Of a stretch of DNA of 64,000 nt, positions 34,634-44,989 are shown in pieces; position 1 is the first letter of the stretch, and the number at the start of each line of letters is the position of its first letter. The notes beneath the pieces were generated by a model. That model was not told where the DNA came from. It saw nothing but the letters and a program-made list of their open reading frames with translations, and ran no database searches. Source of the DNA: Dugong dugon (lineage: Eukaryota > Chordata > Mammalia > Sirenia > Dugongidae); contig CM057465.1 in assembly GCA_030035585.1 (NCBI GenBank), positions 33,746,001 to 33,810,000 on the forward strand, in the 5' to 3' direction. Both the position numbers and the translations under genes were made by a program.

Positions 34634-35219
34634 GTTGAAATTTACTTCTGAAATTTTTTTCTCCTTTGGTTCCTTTATTAGTCTACAGCTAAGCAACTTT
34701 TTTTTTTTTTTAATGATATGCTAAAATGAATAGGAGAGTTTATACCAGTAGTTAATATTATTAATATGCTAATGTATTGCTCTCCAGTGTTACCTACATT
34801 AGAAGCAAAGTTTGTTTTCCAAAGTGACATTAGTGAATTAACCAGGCAGATATGGATCCAGTTGGTTATAAGATTGATTTAAACTTTGAATTTGTAAATA
34901 TAATACTTTCGCAGCCTTAAATATATTTATAATTAAAAAGCTAGACCTGTTCATGGGACTACTGGAATAGAATTAATAATTTTTTATTATTACATAGTTA
35001 TGAGTTTCTCCATAAATTATCAGAAAAATGTTATTCCAGTTAACACTTTTTAAGAGCCATAAAATCCTAAACGTGTCTTGACATATACTTATTTTAAAAT
35101 ATCTTTAAAAAATATTTCTGTAATCTTTTCTATCATTATCCTAATTATAAAAGCTCTTTCCAGATTGTCCTATTTGAAATAGCTTTATATATCTAAGTGT
35201 TCATTCTTTTATGTTTTAG
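34634..35219. other. ZDHHC17: Intron 4, no repeat recognised
   Basis: A short 586-bp AT-rich intron with a T-run near 34699-34712. It has no transposon, in contrast with introns 3 and 5. Confidence 0.7.
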
Positions 35220-35364
35220 ACAAGGCCATCTGTCCATGGTTGTGCAACTAATGAAATATGGTGCAGATCCTTCATTAATTGATGGAGAAGGATGTAGCTG
35301 TATTCATCTGGCCGCTCAGTTTGGACATACCTCAATTGTTGCTTATCTCATAGCAAAAGGACAG
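35220..35364 (+). CDS. ZDHHC17: ZDHHC17 exon 5 (residues 133-181, ankyrin repeats 3-4)
   Basis: This 145-bp exon encodes [20 protein letters not shown] and then [17 protein letters not shown], giving two classic ankyrin outer-helix and loop units (GADPSLID, the GH turn). The acceptor is a T-rich tract ending TTTTAG at 35219 and the donor is CAG then GTAAAA at 35365. It completes the split Arg133 codon and ends in phase 0 after Gln181. The preceding intron is only 586 bp and holds no recognised insertion, unlike the large introns on either side. Confidence 0.97.
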
Positions 35365-35603
35365 GTAAAATATCACAATTAGTGTGGATTTCAATTAGAT
35401 GTTCTTCATGGTTTAAATCCCTCATATCATTGGTGCTACATGTGTAACAACCTGGTGATATTTAGGTAGTAGTTTCTGAAGTCACAAAAAGAAATAAATA
35501 TATAGTTTGATGTTGAGCCATTTAATGCAGTTAACATAAAAATAAGAAGGATAATCATGAATCAGATAATGATCAATTAAGTTGAGTTTTTTATTTCTGA
35601 GTG

Positions 35604-36625
35604 ACGTTGTTAGGTGCCATCAAGTTGGTTCCAACTCATAGTGACCGAGTGTACAACAGAACAAAACACTGCCCAGTCCTGTGCCATTCTCACAATTGTT
35701 ATGCTTGAGCCCATTGTTGCAGCCACTGTGTCAGTCCATCTTGTTGAAGGTCTTCCTCTTTTTCACTGACCCTCTACTTTACCAAGCATGATGTCCTTCT
35801 CCAGGGACTGATCCCTCCTGATAACATGTCCAAAGTATGTGAGATGTAGTCTCGCCATCCTTGCTTTTAGGAGCATTCTGGTTGTACTTCTTCCAAGACA
35901 GATTTGTTTGTTCTTTTGGCAGTGCATGGTATATTCAGTATTCTTCGCCAGCACCACAATTCAAAGGCATCAATTCTTCTTCGATCTTCCTTATTCATTG
36001 TCCAGCTTTCGCATGCATGAGGCGATTGAAAACACCATGGTTTGGGTCAGACGTGCCTTAGTCTTCAAAGTGACATCTTTGCTTTTTAACACTTTAAAGA
36101 GGTCTTTTGTGGCAGATTTGCCTAATGCACTGCGTCTTTTGATTTCTTGACTGCTACTTCCATGAGTGTTGATCGTGGATCCAAGTAAAATGAAGTCCTT
36201 GACAACTTCTGCCTTTTCTCTGTTTATCATGATGTTGCTTATTGGTCCAGTTATGAGGATTTTTGTCTTTTTTTTATGTCGAGGTGTAATCCATACCGAA
36301 GGCTGTAGTCTTTGATCTTCATCAGTAAGTGTTTCAAGTCCTCTTCACTTTCAGCAATCACGGTTGTTACAGCTGCATAACACAGGTTGTTAATGAGTCT
36401 TCCTCCAATCCTGATGCTGTGTTCTTCATACGGTCCAGCTTCTCGGATTATTTGCTCAGCATACAGATAGAATAAGTATGGTGAAAGGATACAACCCTGA
36501 TGCACACCTTTCCTGACTTCTGTGCAGCATCCCCTTGTTCTGTTCTAATGGCTGCCTCTTGATCTGTGTACAGGTTCCTCATGAGCACAATTAAATGTTC
36601 TAAAATTCCCATTCCTCGTAATGTA
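35604..36625 (-). mobile_element. RTE LINE, 5'-truncated, antisense
   Basis: The minus strand contains the 3' half of RTE: HQGCILSPYLFYLYAEQIIR (36505 downward), the position of the YADD motif degraded to Y-A-A-V near 36379-36390, and the downstream VVKDFILLGSTINTHGSSSQ. The 3' terminus is the inverted GTTGTTAGGTGCCATCAAGT at 35608. It is truncated within the RT domain near 36625. Confidence 0.9.
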
Positions 36626-36639
36626 CATGGTGCATTATA

Positions 36640-37245
36640 GCTCAGAAAAAGAGGCATAGACTGATTAATTGCTTGAAAGGAAAGTTTCTTATCTACTACT
36701 GTGTTAACAAACAGCACCAACCGTTTATTATGTCTCACAATTCTTTTGGTTGACTGGGCTGAGTTGAGTGGTTCTTCTCCGTTTGATATTGGGGGACTGC
36801 AGTCAGTAGTACTCAACTGGACTAGAAGATGACTTGCTCCCATAACTGGTGTCTTGGTAGAAGTAGCTAGACAGCTGGGCTCAGTTGGGATGCCGAGATG
36901 GCTAGACCTCTCTCTTTCTCTTCTTCTTTCCATACTGTCTCAGAGCTTCTCCTCCATAATACCTTATCACATGTTCTCTCTAGCAGTAACAACAGACTTC
37001 TTATGTGGCAGCTCAGAGCTTCCAAAAGAATAAAAGCAGAAGCTATTCTGTTTTTTTAAGCCTTAGATCTTGAACTGACATAGCAATATTTCTGCCGCAT
37101 TCTATCAGCTAAAGCAAATAACAGGGCCAAGTCATATTCATTGTAGAAAGGGACAGCACAAGGGTGTGAATACCAGGAGGCAGAGTTCATTTGGATCAGT
37201 CTTTGGAGACTGACAGCCTCCAAATTATCATTGTTCTGCTATGAT
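36640..37245. repeat. Ancient interspersed repeat, family not assigned
   Basis: Wording such as GACTGGGCTGAGTTGAGTGG and CATTCTATCAGCTAAAGCAA recurs in an old mammalian LTR or DNA-transposon family. I cannot name it, and its limits are approximate. Confidence 0.4.
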
Positions 37246-37251
37246 TTCTTC

Positions 37252-37440
37252 CAGACTAGAGTGAGCAAACTATGACCTAAAGGCCAACTCCAGCTTTGTG
37301 TTTATAAATAAAAGTTTTATTGAAACACAGCCATGCCAGTTTGTTTATATATTATTCTCTATGGCTGCTTTTATGCTACAGCAGGAGAGCTGAGTAGTTG
37401 CAGCAGAGGCCATGTGGCCTACCAAACCTAAAATACTTAT
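37252..37440. repeat. hAT-type non-autonomous DNA transposon
   Basis: GTGAGCAAACTATGACCTAA, AAAGTTTTATTGAAACACAG and CAGAGGCCATGTGGCCTACC belong to a common mammalian non-autonomous DNA transposon, probably of the hAT-Charlie group. The family name is not certain. Confidence 0.6.
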
Positions 37441-38140
37441 TTTATGGCTGCAGTGTGCTATATTCACAAGTTCTTAGTGAAGACCATTTGGAGAAGAACA
37501 CATACCAGACATTCTTCTAACAGTGTGGTCAATAGGTATTTATTACTCATAGAATAAGCAAGACAGGGATGAGACTAGCATACATCATCATCAGCCAAGA
37601 GTCCCTGAAAGTAGGCTTCCATCCTAGGGTACTGTTAGATCGCATTCAAGCCTGCCCAACTTCGTGTATTGGGAGGAGAATGCCTAAGTCCCTCTCTTTG
37701 GGTTAAATGCTAACAGGACAGCCATGTGTATGTGCCAAATAGCATGTACAGAGAACGATACGGGAAAGGGTTGATAAAGGTAAAAGGGGGTAATAAAAGT
37801 AGAAGGCCCCCCCCCTGCAGGCAGTGGACATCATTTATTGTCCCTGTCTAGATGAGTGACCATCTCCTGATGGCTATTCTAGATTTTGCTGGCGTCAGGA
37901 ACAGTTCTTCCTTCTTTACCCCACTAAGACAGCTTAACAGAGTTCTGAGTTTCTTCATAGGCAGTCATTTACTCCTAAGGCACATGATTTACTTTCTGTT
38001 CATTAATAGGTATTATGTCCATTAGCAGCTAAGAAGACAGTAAGAGAGATTATAGTATACTGGTGTACTGAGCCCTGGCCTTTGTAGAAAAAGTTTGTAG
38101 ACACCTCTTTTATTTGAGTATATAAATTTTATTATGGACT
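37441..38140. other. Intron 5 segment, no repeat recognised
   Basis: About 700 bp without an assigned element. There is a C-run near 37787-37796. Confidence 0.4.
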
Positions 38141-38179
38141 AATTTACAATAGAGGGGGACTTGTAAAGGAGTGGGTAGG

Positions 38180-38830
38180 AAACCTTTCTTAAAGGCTTGA
38201 TATAATGAAATGTTCAAGTCATCTGGGCCTGAAATATTTTCTGTGGGAACATTCTTGATAATGAATTTAATTTCCTTAATACTGTATTTTTACGCAAATA
38301 ACATGTGCCTTCTACGTTTGTTTCCCAACCACAACCTCCCCCCGTGAGGTATTTTCATAAGTGCTGCTATATCAGTTTTTTTTATATGTTGCTTTAAAAA
38401 AAATTAGCATAGCACACTTATAGAAATGCCTTGCAGGGAGAGGGTGTGGTTGGCAAACAAATGTAGAAGACATACATTTCTTGTGTAAAAATATGGTAAT
38501 CACTTTCGTATTTTCTGTTACTTCTGTTAATTTGTATTTTTCAAGGAATTTGTTTAAATTGTGGAAGTTATTGATAATAACTTCAAAAAAATAGTATTCT
38601 CTTATCCTTTTGTATCTATAGGATCTGTATGGATTGTCTCTTTTATTCTTGATATTTATAATTTGATACTTGATTTCTCTCTTTTACTTTATCAGTTTTG
38701 CTAGGGGCTTTTTTTCTTATTTGTCAAAGAACTATTCTTTTAAATTTGTTTTATGTTTAATTGATCTTTGCTCTCATTATTTCCTTTTTTTCTCAGCTTA
38801 GTTTGATCTTTTTTTCTAGTTTCTTATGGT
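38180..38830 (-). mobile_element. Old L1 ORF2 fragment, antisense, split by a MITE
   Basis: CATCTGGGCCTGAAATATTT and AATTTAATTTCCTTAA, then after the MITE TTTTTCAAGGAATTTG and TTTTGCTAGGGGCTTTTTTT, match antisense L1 RT-domain sequence. It is interrupted at 38282-38496. Confidence 0.65.
38282..38496. mobile_element. Palindromic MITE, copy A (TA target site)
   Basis: A 215-bp element whose left end CTGTATTTTTACGCAAATAA is the inverse of its right end TTGTGTAAAAATATGG. Arms of about 85-90 bp pair across a T/A-rich centre. TA flanks both sides (38280-38281 and 38497-38498). It splits L1 sequence, which fixes its limits. Confidence 0.8.
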
Positions 38831-39589
38831 AGAAGGTCCTGGTGGAGGTGTAGTTTTGGTGAATGGTTTGTTCAGTATGTAAGATTTAAGAGAAAGAGTG
38901 TGTGAAGTGAGAAGCCAACTGAAGGTAGCTCCTTCATGAGAATAATAGCTTAAGTAGATGAGGGTAACTTATTGTAAGAAATGTTTAAAACTTCTAAGTG
39001 TGACAAGGAATGGCTGAACTTTGATCATTGTTTAGTATTATTTTGTGACATCAAATTAAATGAAGCAGCAGGTGGTTCTGTAACATATGAGTGTCTCTAG
39101 TGGCCTTCTGTATTGAAAATATAGATTTCCAATACACAGTCACTTTTCTTTCAGTTATTAACTGAGAAAGAAAATCTGTATTTTTGAGTCTTTTTGGTTT
39201 TTTGGTTAACTTACTGATTGTGGGGTTTGGATGATTTCGGTAGTCTTTTTAACTCTGGCATAGTATCTAGGCTATGAAATTCTTAAAGAGCAGGGATTTC
39301 TACCTGTCTCAATGCCTTTTTTACAAAAATTGCATATGAGAATGACAAGTGTCTGACATATAGTAGTTTTATTTTCCATGAGTAAATTTTTTTCCTGCTT
39401 ACAAAAGTAACACATAAATATTGTAAAATATTCAAACCTATCAGAAGGGTATGACTTAGAAAATGAAATCCCCCCTCTCCCCCCACTCCACAAGATAATT
39501 TCCTCTAACAGTTTAATATATAGTTTCCAGATTTTTAAAAATATATTGTAAAAGACACTTTTGTGTTGTGCTTTGCATTATACTTTGAA
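38831..39589. other. Intron 5 segment, no repeat recognised
   Basis: About 760 bp without an assigned element. A C-rich stretch at 39470-39486 is simple sequence. Confidence 0.4.
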
Positions 39590-39835
39590 TGCGATCCAGA
39601 GTCCTTTTCTGGCCTGCAGAGCACTGTGTGGTCTAGTCCCTGGATACCTCTCAAGTTCATCTTCGGTCATCTCCCCTTCACTCACTCTGCTTTAAACACA
39701 GTGATTTCCTTGCCGTTTTTTGAGCATATCAGATATGCTATCATCTCTGAGCCTTTGTGCTATTTCTTCTGTTTGGAATATTCTTTCATCAGATGGTCAC
39801 ACAGCATTTTCTTTTATTTCAGTCAGATCCTGCTC
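39590..39835 (+). repeat. L2-like fragment
   Basis: CTTCACTCACTCTGCTTTAA, TTTGTGCTATTTCTTCTGTT and GGAATATTCTTTCATCAGAT follow the order of a common L2 3' region. An apparent open frame over it is incidental. Confidence 0.55.
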
Positions 39836-39999
39836 AAATCCCTGGTGGCCTACTGGTTAAGAGCTCAGCTGCTAACCAAAAGATCAGCAGTTCGAATCCA
39901 CCAGCCACTCCTTAGAATCTCTATAGGGGAGTTCTACTCTGTCCTGTAGGGTCATAAGGAATCAGAAACAACTCGACAGCAATGAGTTTGGTGTTGGGT
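39836..39999 (+). repeat. AfroSINE (first of four in a row)
   Basis: CCCTGGTGGCCTACTGGTTA, GCTGCTAACCAAAAGATCAG and AACTCGACAGCAATGAGTTT are present. It is the first of four same-orientation copies within about 1.2 kb. Confidence 0.93.
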
Positions 40000-40019
40000 T
40001 TTTTTTATTACCAATTATG

Positions 40020-40152
40020 AAGCTTGGTGGCATGGTGGTTAAGAGCTTGGCTGCTGTCCAAAAGGTCGGTGGTTCAAATCCACAGTTCTGCTGTGTCCTA
40101 TAGGGTCCCTGTGAGTTGGAGCCAACTCGACAGCAATGGGTTTGGTTTCTGG
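40020..40152 (+). repeat. AfroSINE (second), internally deleted
   Basis: GAAGCTTGGTGGCATGGTGG, then AAAAGGTCGGTGGTTCAAAT, then CCAACTCGACAGCAATGGGT. The section between head and tail is shortened. Confidence 0.9.
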
Positions 40153-40427
40153 TATTACCAATTATAAGGAGTTATAAAATTAGTATATTTTTATTTTCTT
40201 CTTAACCTTTCCTGTCTTTCACTATGTGACTCTAAGCAGTAATATTATTTTTTTAGTGTTAACTTCGTTCTGATAAGTAGGACTGTGTTTCTATTACTTG
40301 ATTTTTCAGCTTTAAATAATGTGGCTATTAGAGATGAGGCACTCAGCATACTTCTTTCCAGCTTTTTTGTCCCATTTCTTTGCAGTTATTGTTAGTTGTA
40401 TCAATTTTACATTGTTAGAGCATATAA

Positions 40428-40634
40428 CAAAAGGAGCCGTGGTGGCGCAGTGGTAAGCGCTCGGCTGCTAACCGAAAGATCGGCAGTTAGAACTCACCAG
40501 CTGCTCCATAGGAGAAAGATGTGGCGATCTACTTTCATAGAGATTGCAGCCTTGGAAACGATGGGGCACTTCTACACTGTCCTGTTGGGTCACTGAGTTG
40601 GAATTGACTCAACAGCAGTGCGTTTGGTTTTGGT
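40428..40634 (+). repeat. AfroSINE (third), long subfamily, with target-site duplication
   Basis: GGAGCCGTGGTGGCGCAGTG and the middle GATGTGGCGATCTACTTTCA. It is flanked by TAGAGCATATAA (40416-40427) and TAGCGCATATAA (40635-40646), with one mismatch. Confidence 0.93.
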
Positions 40635-40797
40635 TAGCGCATATAATATTTCCACTCAGTTGTGTAATTCTATTCTTCACAATTGTTTTTATTTTAGTTA
40701 TACTGTTAAATATATTTAGTGCTCACTACCAATTCTTTTGGATGATTTTCAGAAGGAAAAAGGGGAAATACTAAATTATGGAGTCCTGTTGATCATG

Positions 40798-41004
40798 GAA
40801 GGAGCCCTGGTGGTGCAGTAGTTAAGTGCTCAGCTGCTAACCAAAAGTCAGCAATTCAAACTATCAGCTGCTCCATGGGAGAAAGATGCGGCAGTCTGCT
40901 TCTATAAAGATTACAGTCTTGGAAACCCTGTGGGGCAGTTCTACTCTGTCCTATAGGGTCACTATTAGTCTGAATCAACTTGATGGCAGTGGGTTTGGGT
41001 TTGA
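40798..41004 (+). repeat. AfroSINE (fourth), long subfamily, with target-site duplication
   Basis: GAGCCCTGGTGGTGCAGTAG to TTGATGGCAGTGGGTTTGG. An exact 9-bp duplication TTGATCATG is at 40789-40797 and 41005-41013. Confidence 0.94.
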
Positions 41005-41013
41005 TTGATCATG

Positions 41014-41849
41014 AAATTGTCAGAAACTTTTGATCTGATCTTGTTAATTCTTCTTTATAGAGAATACCTATACCTCCAGGCTGAACTTGGAAAAGCAGTA
41101 CCAAGTTTTAAACCCTGACTCAAAAGAGAGAAAAACTTGAATTTTATTTTTCTTTTAGTGCCCTAGCGACATGGCTTATTATATATTTTTCATTTTTTAT
41201 TGAATTTTTAAAATACATTTTAAAAGGATATGAAAAAACTATGAAGAGGGAAGAAGAAACTCAAACATAAGAATTTACGTGTTTGTTTTAATTAGACCTC
41301 AGTTTGGTTTTGAGTTTTTTTAAAATCAGGACAGTGAAGGAAGTAAAATTAAGCCACAGTGCTTAGCTCCTCATATAAGAAACAAGAAAGCTTGTCATTT
41401 AAGTCACACGATTATTTTAAAAAATGTCAACCCATATATTGGAAACATTGAGTGAGGTTACAGAAAATGTTCCCAACAATAAAATTAAAGTCCAAAAATG
41501 GATTTTTAATGCATAACGCATAACATTCTATTTCAACTCAGTATTCATTGTAAAGAGTTAAAACTAATGATATTCAAGGATATATGTGCTAGTTGTCTAA
41601 TGTAGTGACTCTCAGCTTTTTTTTCTGTCTCATTATACTTGGGTAATGTCATATTTGGGACATAGTCCCATCAGAAATAATGTCTCATAAAGAACTGCTG
41701 CAGAGATACTCTGCAATGTTTTACAGTATATATGCAGTGTTTTGCAGTATATTTACTGTAATTCTGTTCTGTCTCCACTGATTGGACAGCACAAGTTGAA
41801 TTAGAACTTCTGGTTTAATATAACCCAGGAACCGGAGGTGGGGAAGGGA
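41014..41849. other. Intron 5 segment, no repeat recognised
   Basis: About 840 bp of AT-rich sequence without an assigned element. A short local repeat of TTTTACAGTATAT and TTTTGCAGTATAT lies near 41720-41753. Confidence 0.4.
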
Positions 41850-42095
41850 AGAAGAAAATATTTATTAAATGTCTGTTACGTTCCAGGCTGTGGACTGGGT
41901 GCTTTACACACATTCTATTTTATTATCACAGGGTCTTATGAGGCTATTGTTAGTATTCACATTTTTAGATGAAGAAGCTGAGCCTCAGAGAAGTAAAGCA
42001 GTTTTGCTCACAGCCTTATAGCTGTTACAGAGTGGAGATGGGAATTCAAAACCATGTTAGTCTTATTCTAAAGGCTGTGCCTTTCCCAAATCTGT
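41850..42095 (+). repeat. MIR element
   Basis: TTCCAGGCTGTGGACTGGGT, TTTATTATCACAGGGTCTTA, GAAGAAGCTGAGCCTCAGAG and ACAGAGTGGAGATGGGAATT are the full MIR core and 3' part. Confidence 0.8.
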
Positions 42096-42119
42096 ATTTT
42101 AAAAGAGTCTTTTTCATTT

Positions 42120-42260
42120 AACCAGTAGTTTTTGATCTATTCTGCTGGGCACTGAGAATACAACGATAACTAACTTAATGTCTGTCTTCGAAGAACTCCT
42201 GTTCTAGTTAGTGAGACAGATGCCTCAGGCATAGAGTATAATCAGTCAAGATTGGAATGG
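42120..42260 (-). repeat. L2 3' end fragment
   Basis: GGGCACTGAGAATACAACGA and AACTCCTGTTCTAGTTAGTG resemble the inverted L2 3' region. Diverged. Confidence 0.45.
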
Positions 42261-42775
42261 GTTAGGAGAGATAATTTCAAGGAAATGAAATTGATAGAAT
42301 CCCTGATACATCAGAACGCCTTGAAAGGAGATTTAGATAACTAGGAAAGAGTTTGGGTTGAATAGTTGGTAGTTATAATTTACTAAAAAAAACTAAGCCA
42401 AAGAAGGAAAAGAAGTTTCAGAGAAAGCAAAAGATTAGGTAGGAGAGGAAGAGTAGTCATGGTTTACTATATGGTTTGGCTGGGAATTATATTCCTACAT
42501 ATTTATAATAAGGTAAATGTCAAATATTTATATTATCAGAATTATAATAGATCTCTTGAGAGGAAGCGGGGAGAGGAGAGGTGCATATTTGTGATGGGGC
42601 AGGGAGAGGAAAAAGAGAAATTCTCATCTTTTTTTAGATAATGTCTAAAACTGAAAACTAAGAAGTAGCAATACAGGTATCTTACTTAGAGACATGAAAG
42701 TAAATACCAAAATAATATGTTTTAAAAAAGGTGAAGATAGTTGCATCTGAACATGGGCAAATGGTGGTGAGTAAG

Positions 42776-43378
42776 TGTCTTAGGCTGGGTTCTCTAGAGA
42801 AGCAAAACCAGTAAAGCATATAAATATGTATATAGAGAGATTTATATCAAGGAAACAGCTCATGCAATTGTAGCTAGAACGTCCCAAGTCCATGGATCAG
42901 GGTAGAGGCCTCTCCCGATTCATGCAGCTGCAGAAGCTGGCGAGCCCAAGTTCGACAGGTCGGAGAGCAGGGCTCCCACTCACAGGCTGTGAAGTTCGAC
43001 GAATTCCAACATTGGCAGGCAAGACTGCAAAGTTTCTCCTAATTCACGTAGCTGCAGGGGCTGGCGTACCCAAGATCGGCAGGTCAGAGAGCAGGGCTCT
43101 GTTCCAAGGCTGTGAAGATTGGCGAATCCCAAGTTCGGCAGATAAGCTGACAGCTCAAGTCCCAAGAACCAGAGGTCAGACAAACAGGAGGCAGCTGTAG
43201 AATCCAGAACAAGCAAAAAGCCAGAACATCTGCTTATATTCTGATACAGGCCACACCTCCAGGGAAAACCCCTTTCCACTGATTGGCTACTCACAGCATA
43301 TTCAGTCATAGGAGTGATCATATATAAACACTGAGAATCATGGCCCAGCCAAGCTGACACACAATCTTAACCATCACA
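42776..43378 (-). repeat. 603-bp solo LTR (ERVL-MaLR-like), antisense, with internal repeats
   Basis: On the minus strand it starts TGTGATGGTTAAGATTGTGT and ends AGAGAACCCAGCCTAAGACA, with TG...CA ends and an exact 5-bp duplication GTAAG (42771-42775 and 43379-43383). Inside, units with CAGCTGCAGAAGCTGGCG and TAGCTGCAGGGGCTGGCG, each followed by GAGAGCAGGGCTC, recur about 124 bp apart. No retroviral coding sequence adjoins it. Confidence 0.9.
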
Positions 43379-43383
43379 GTAAG

Positions 43384-43898
43384 GCAGGGGATTGCTTTTT
43401 CACCCCTAAGTTTGCAGAATGATTCAAATCTTAAAAATATGTGTGTGTAAAAACCAAAGAATGACCTTCGTTTGAGTTTATTGAAAAGATGGGCCTATTC
43501 TTTGTCTTGAAATGCCTAGGAATAAACAGTTTTGTTATTTCCTTTTTATCATGAATTAGTGTAAATAAGTTTTTCAGTGATTTTAATCACTTAACCTATC
43601 CGTTGTAGCTTAACAATCAAAATAGGTCAAGATCTTAAGCGTAAAACATTGAAGGACCGATTAAAACATGTTACAAGGAAAACTGTAAAAGCATAATGTA
43701 TGTAAACCAGTTAAAATATTTAGTGATAAAACAGTTTAAAATTAAGAAGGAATATGTTTATATAAGTCACCCTTGATTGAGTAGTAGATTGAGTAGTAGT
43801 ATATTGGCTTCCCTATAACGTGTAAATTATATTTATTTTTCGAAGTAAATTTGGCAGGAACTTACAAATTTTTATTGTCTGACTTTTTACTCTATCAG
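43384..43898. other. Intron 5 end, no repeat recognised
   Basis: About 500 bp before exon 6, AT-rich, with no element identified. Confidence 0.5.
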
Positions 43899-43963
43899 GA
43901 TGTAGATATGATGGATCAGAATGGAATGACACCTTTAATGTGGGCAGCTTATAGAACGCATAG
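43899..43963 (+). CDS. ZDHHC17: ZDHHC17 exon 6 (residues 182-203, ankyrin repeat 5)
   Basis: This short 65-bp exon encodes DVDMMDQNGMTPLMWAAYRT plus His and two bases of Ser203. It is the TPLMWAA core of ankyrin repeat 5. The acceptor ends CTATCAG at 43898 and the donor is GTATGT at 43964. The exon is not a multiple of three, so skipping it would shift the frame. Palindromic MITE copies sit in the introns on both sides (38282-38496 upstream and 44336-44557 downstream). Confidence 0.97.
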
Positions 43964-44335
43964 GTATGTAACCATTATAAACTACTTATCCAGATTATTT
44001 TCACCTGTAAATGGAAAACAAGTGATGAGAAAAAGTAGTTAATGTTATACTAATATTTACAGATTTTATTATGAATATTTAGTATATAACATAAATCACT
44101 GTTTTGAATGCTTTGGTGTCCTGGTGCCTTGGTAATTTTAGTATCTTCAATTTATTCCTCTTTTAACAGTTTCTAAGAATGGAAGAAAAGGTTATCTTTA
44201 AAAAAAAATTCATCTTTTCATATGATTTGCATAGTGGAAAATTTAATATATTAATCAGTAAGTTGTCTGAAATCATTTTTGGAACAAGCTAGATTTAAAT
44301 AAAAATTTTAAGATTATTTTGTTGTATAGGGATTA

Positions 44336-44557
44336 CCGTATTTTTATGCAAATAACATGCGCCTTCTACATTTATTTGCCAACACACCACCCTCCCTGCG
44401 AGGTATTTTCATAAGTGCACTATGCTAATTTTTTTTTTTTTTTTTTTTACAGCAGCATGTAAAGAAAATGGCAGAGCGGTGCTTATAAAAATAACTCATG
44501 GGGAGGGCGTGGTTGGCAAACAAACAGAAGGTGTACATTATTTGTGTAAAAATATGA
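44336..44557. mobile_element. Palindromic MITE, copy B (TA target site)
   Basis: A 222-bp element of the same family as 38282-38496. The left end CCGTATTTTTATGCAAATAA pairs with the right end TTTGTGTAAAAATATGA. GCCTTCTACATTTATTTGCC on the left is mirrored by GGCAAACAAACAGAAGG on the right. TA flanks at 44334-44335 and 44558-44559. Confidence 0.8.
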
Positions 44558-44826
44558 TAATGACATTGATTCCTAGATGAAAAATGGAAAATGTCAGTGT
44601 CAAGTATGCCATCCCTTGGAACTATATTACCTTATACAATTTTGCACATACTTAATACTTCATCTTAGAATATTGTCTCATTATTGATTGTAAAGTTGAG
44701 TAGGTCAGAATAGAAGTGTTCCAAGATGGAATGTGAGAATAGCCACAATCAATTTAGTACCTGTAATGACTTCTATAATTGAAATTAGGGTTGTTGTTGT
44801 TGTTGTTTTTTTTTTTTCCTTTTCAG

Positions 44827-44989
44827 TGTGGATCCAACTAGATTGCTTTTAACATTCAATGTTTCAGTTAACCTTGGTGACAAGTATCACAAAAACACTG
44901 CCCTGCACTGGGCAGTGCTAGCAGGGAATACCACAGTCATTAGTCTTCTTCTGGAAGCTGGAGCTAATGTGGATGCCCAGAATATCAAG
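44827..44989 (+). CDS. ZDHHC17: ZDHHC17 exon 7 (residues 203-257, ankyrin repeats 6-7)
   Basis: This 163-bp exon encodes VDPTRLLLTFNVSVNLGDKY followed by NTALHWAVLAGNTTVISLLL, then EAGANVDAQNIK. This is ankyrin repeat 6 and the start of repeat 7, with the TALHWAV and GANVDAQ signatures intact. The acceptor is preceded by a (GTT)n run and an uninterrupted poly-T tract, a strong pyrimidine tract ending TTTCAG at 44826. The donor is AAG then GTAAAA at 44990. It completes Ser203 and ends in phase 0 after Lys257. Confidence 0.97.

Noticed and set aside
39563-39949. 128-codon open frame on the plus strand
   Set aside because: It runs from L2-like sequence into an AfroSINE. The C-terminal residues are translated SINE head, seen again in other copies.
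42892-43200. 102-codon open frame on the plus strand
   Set aside because: It coincides with the duplicated units of the solo LTR and has repetitive, LTR-derived composition.
43851-43898. Upstream ATG in frame before exon 6 as an alternative start
   Set aside because: It lies in the intron across the acceptor tract, and the continuous ankyrin frame is obtained only by splicing at 43898.
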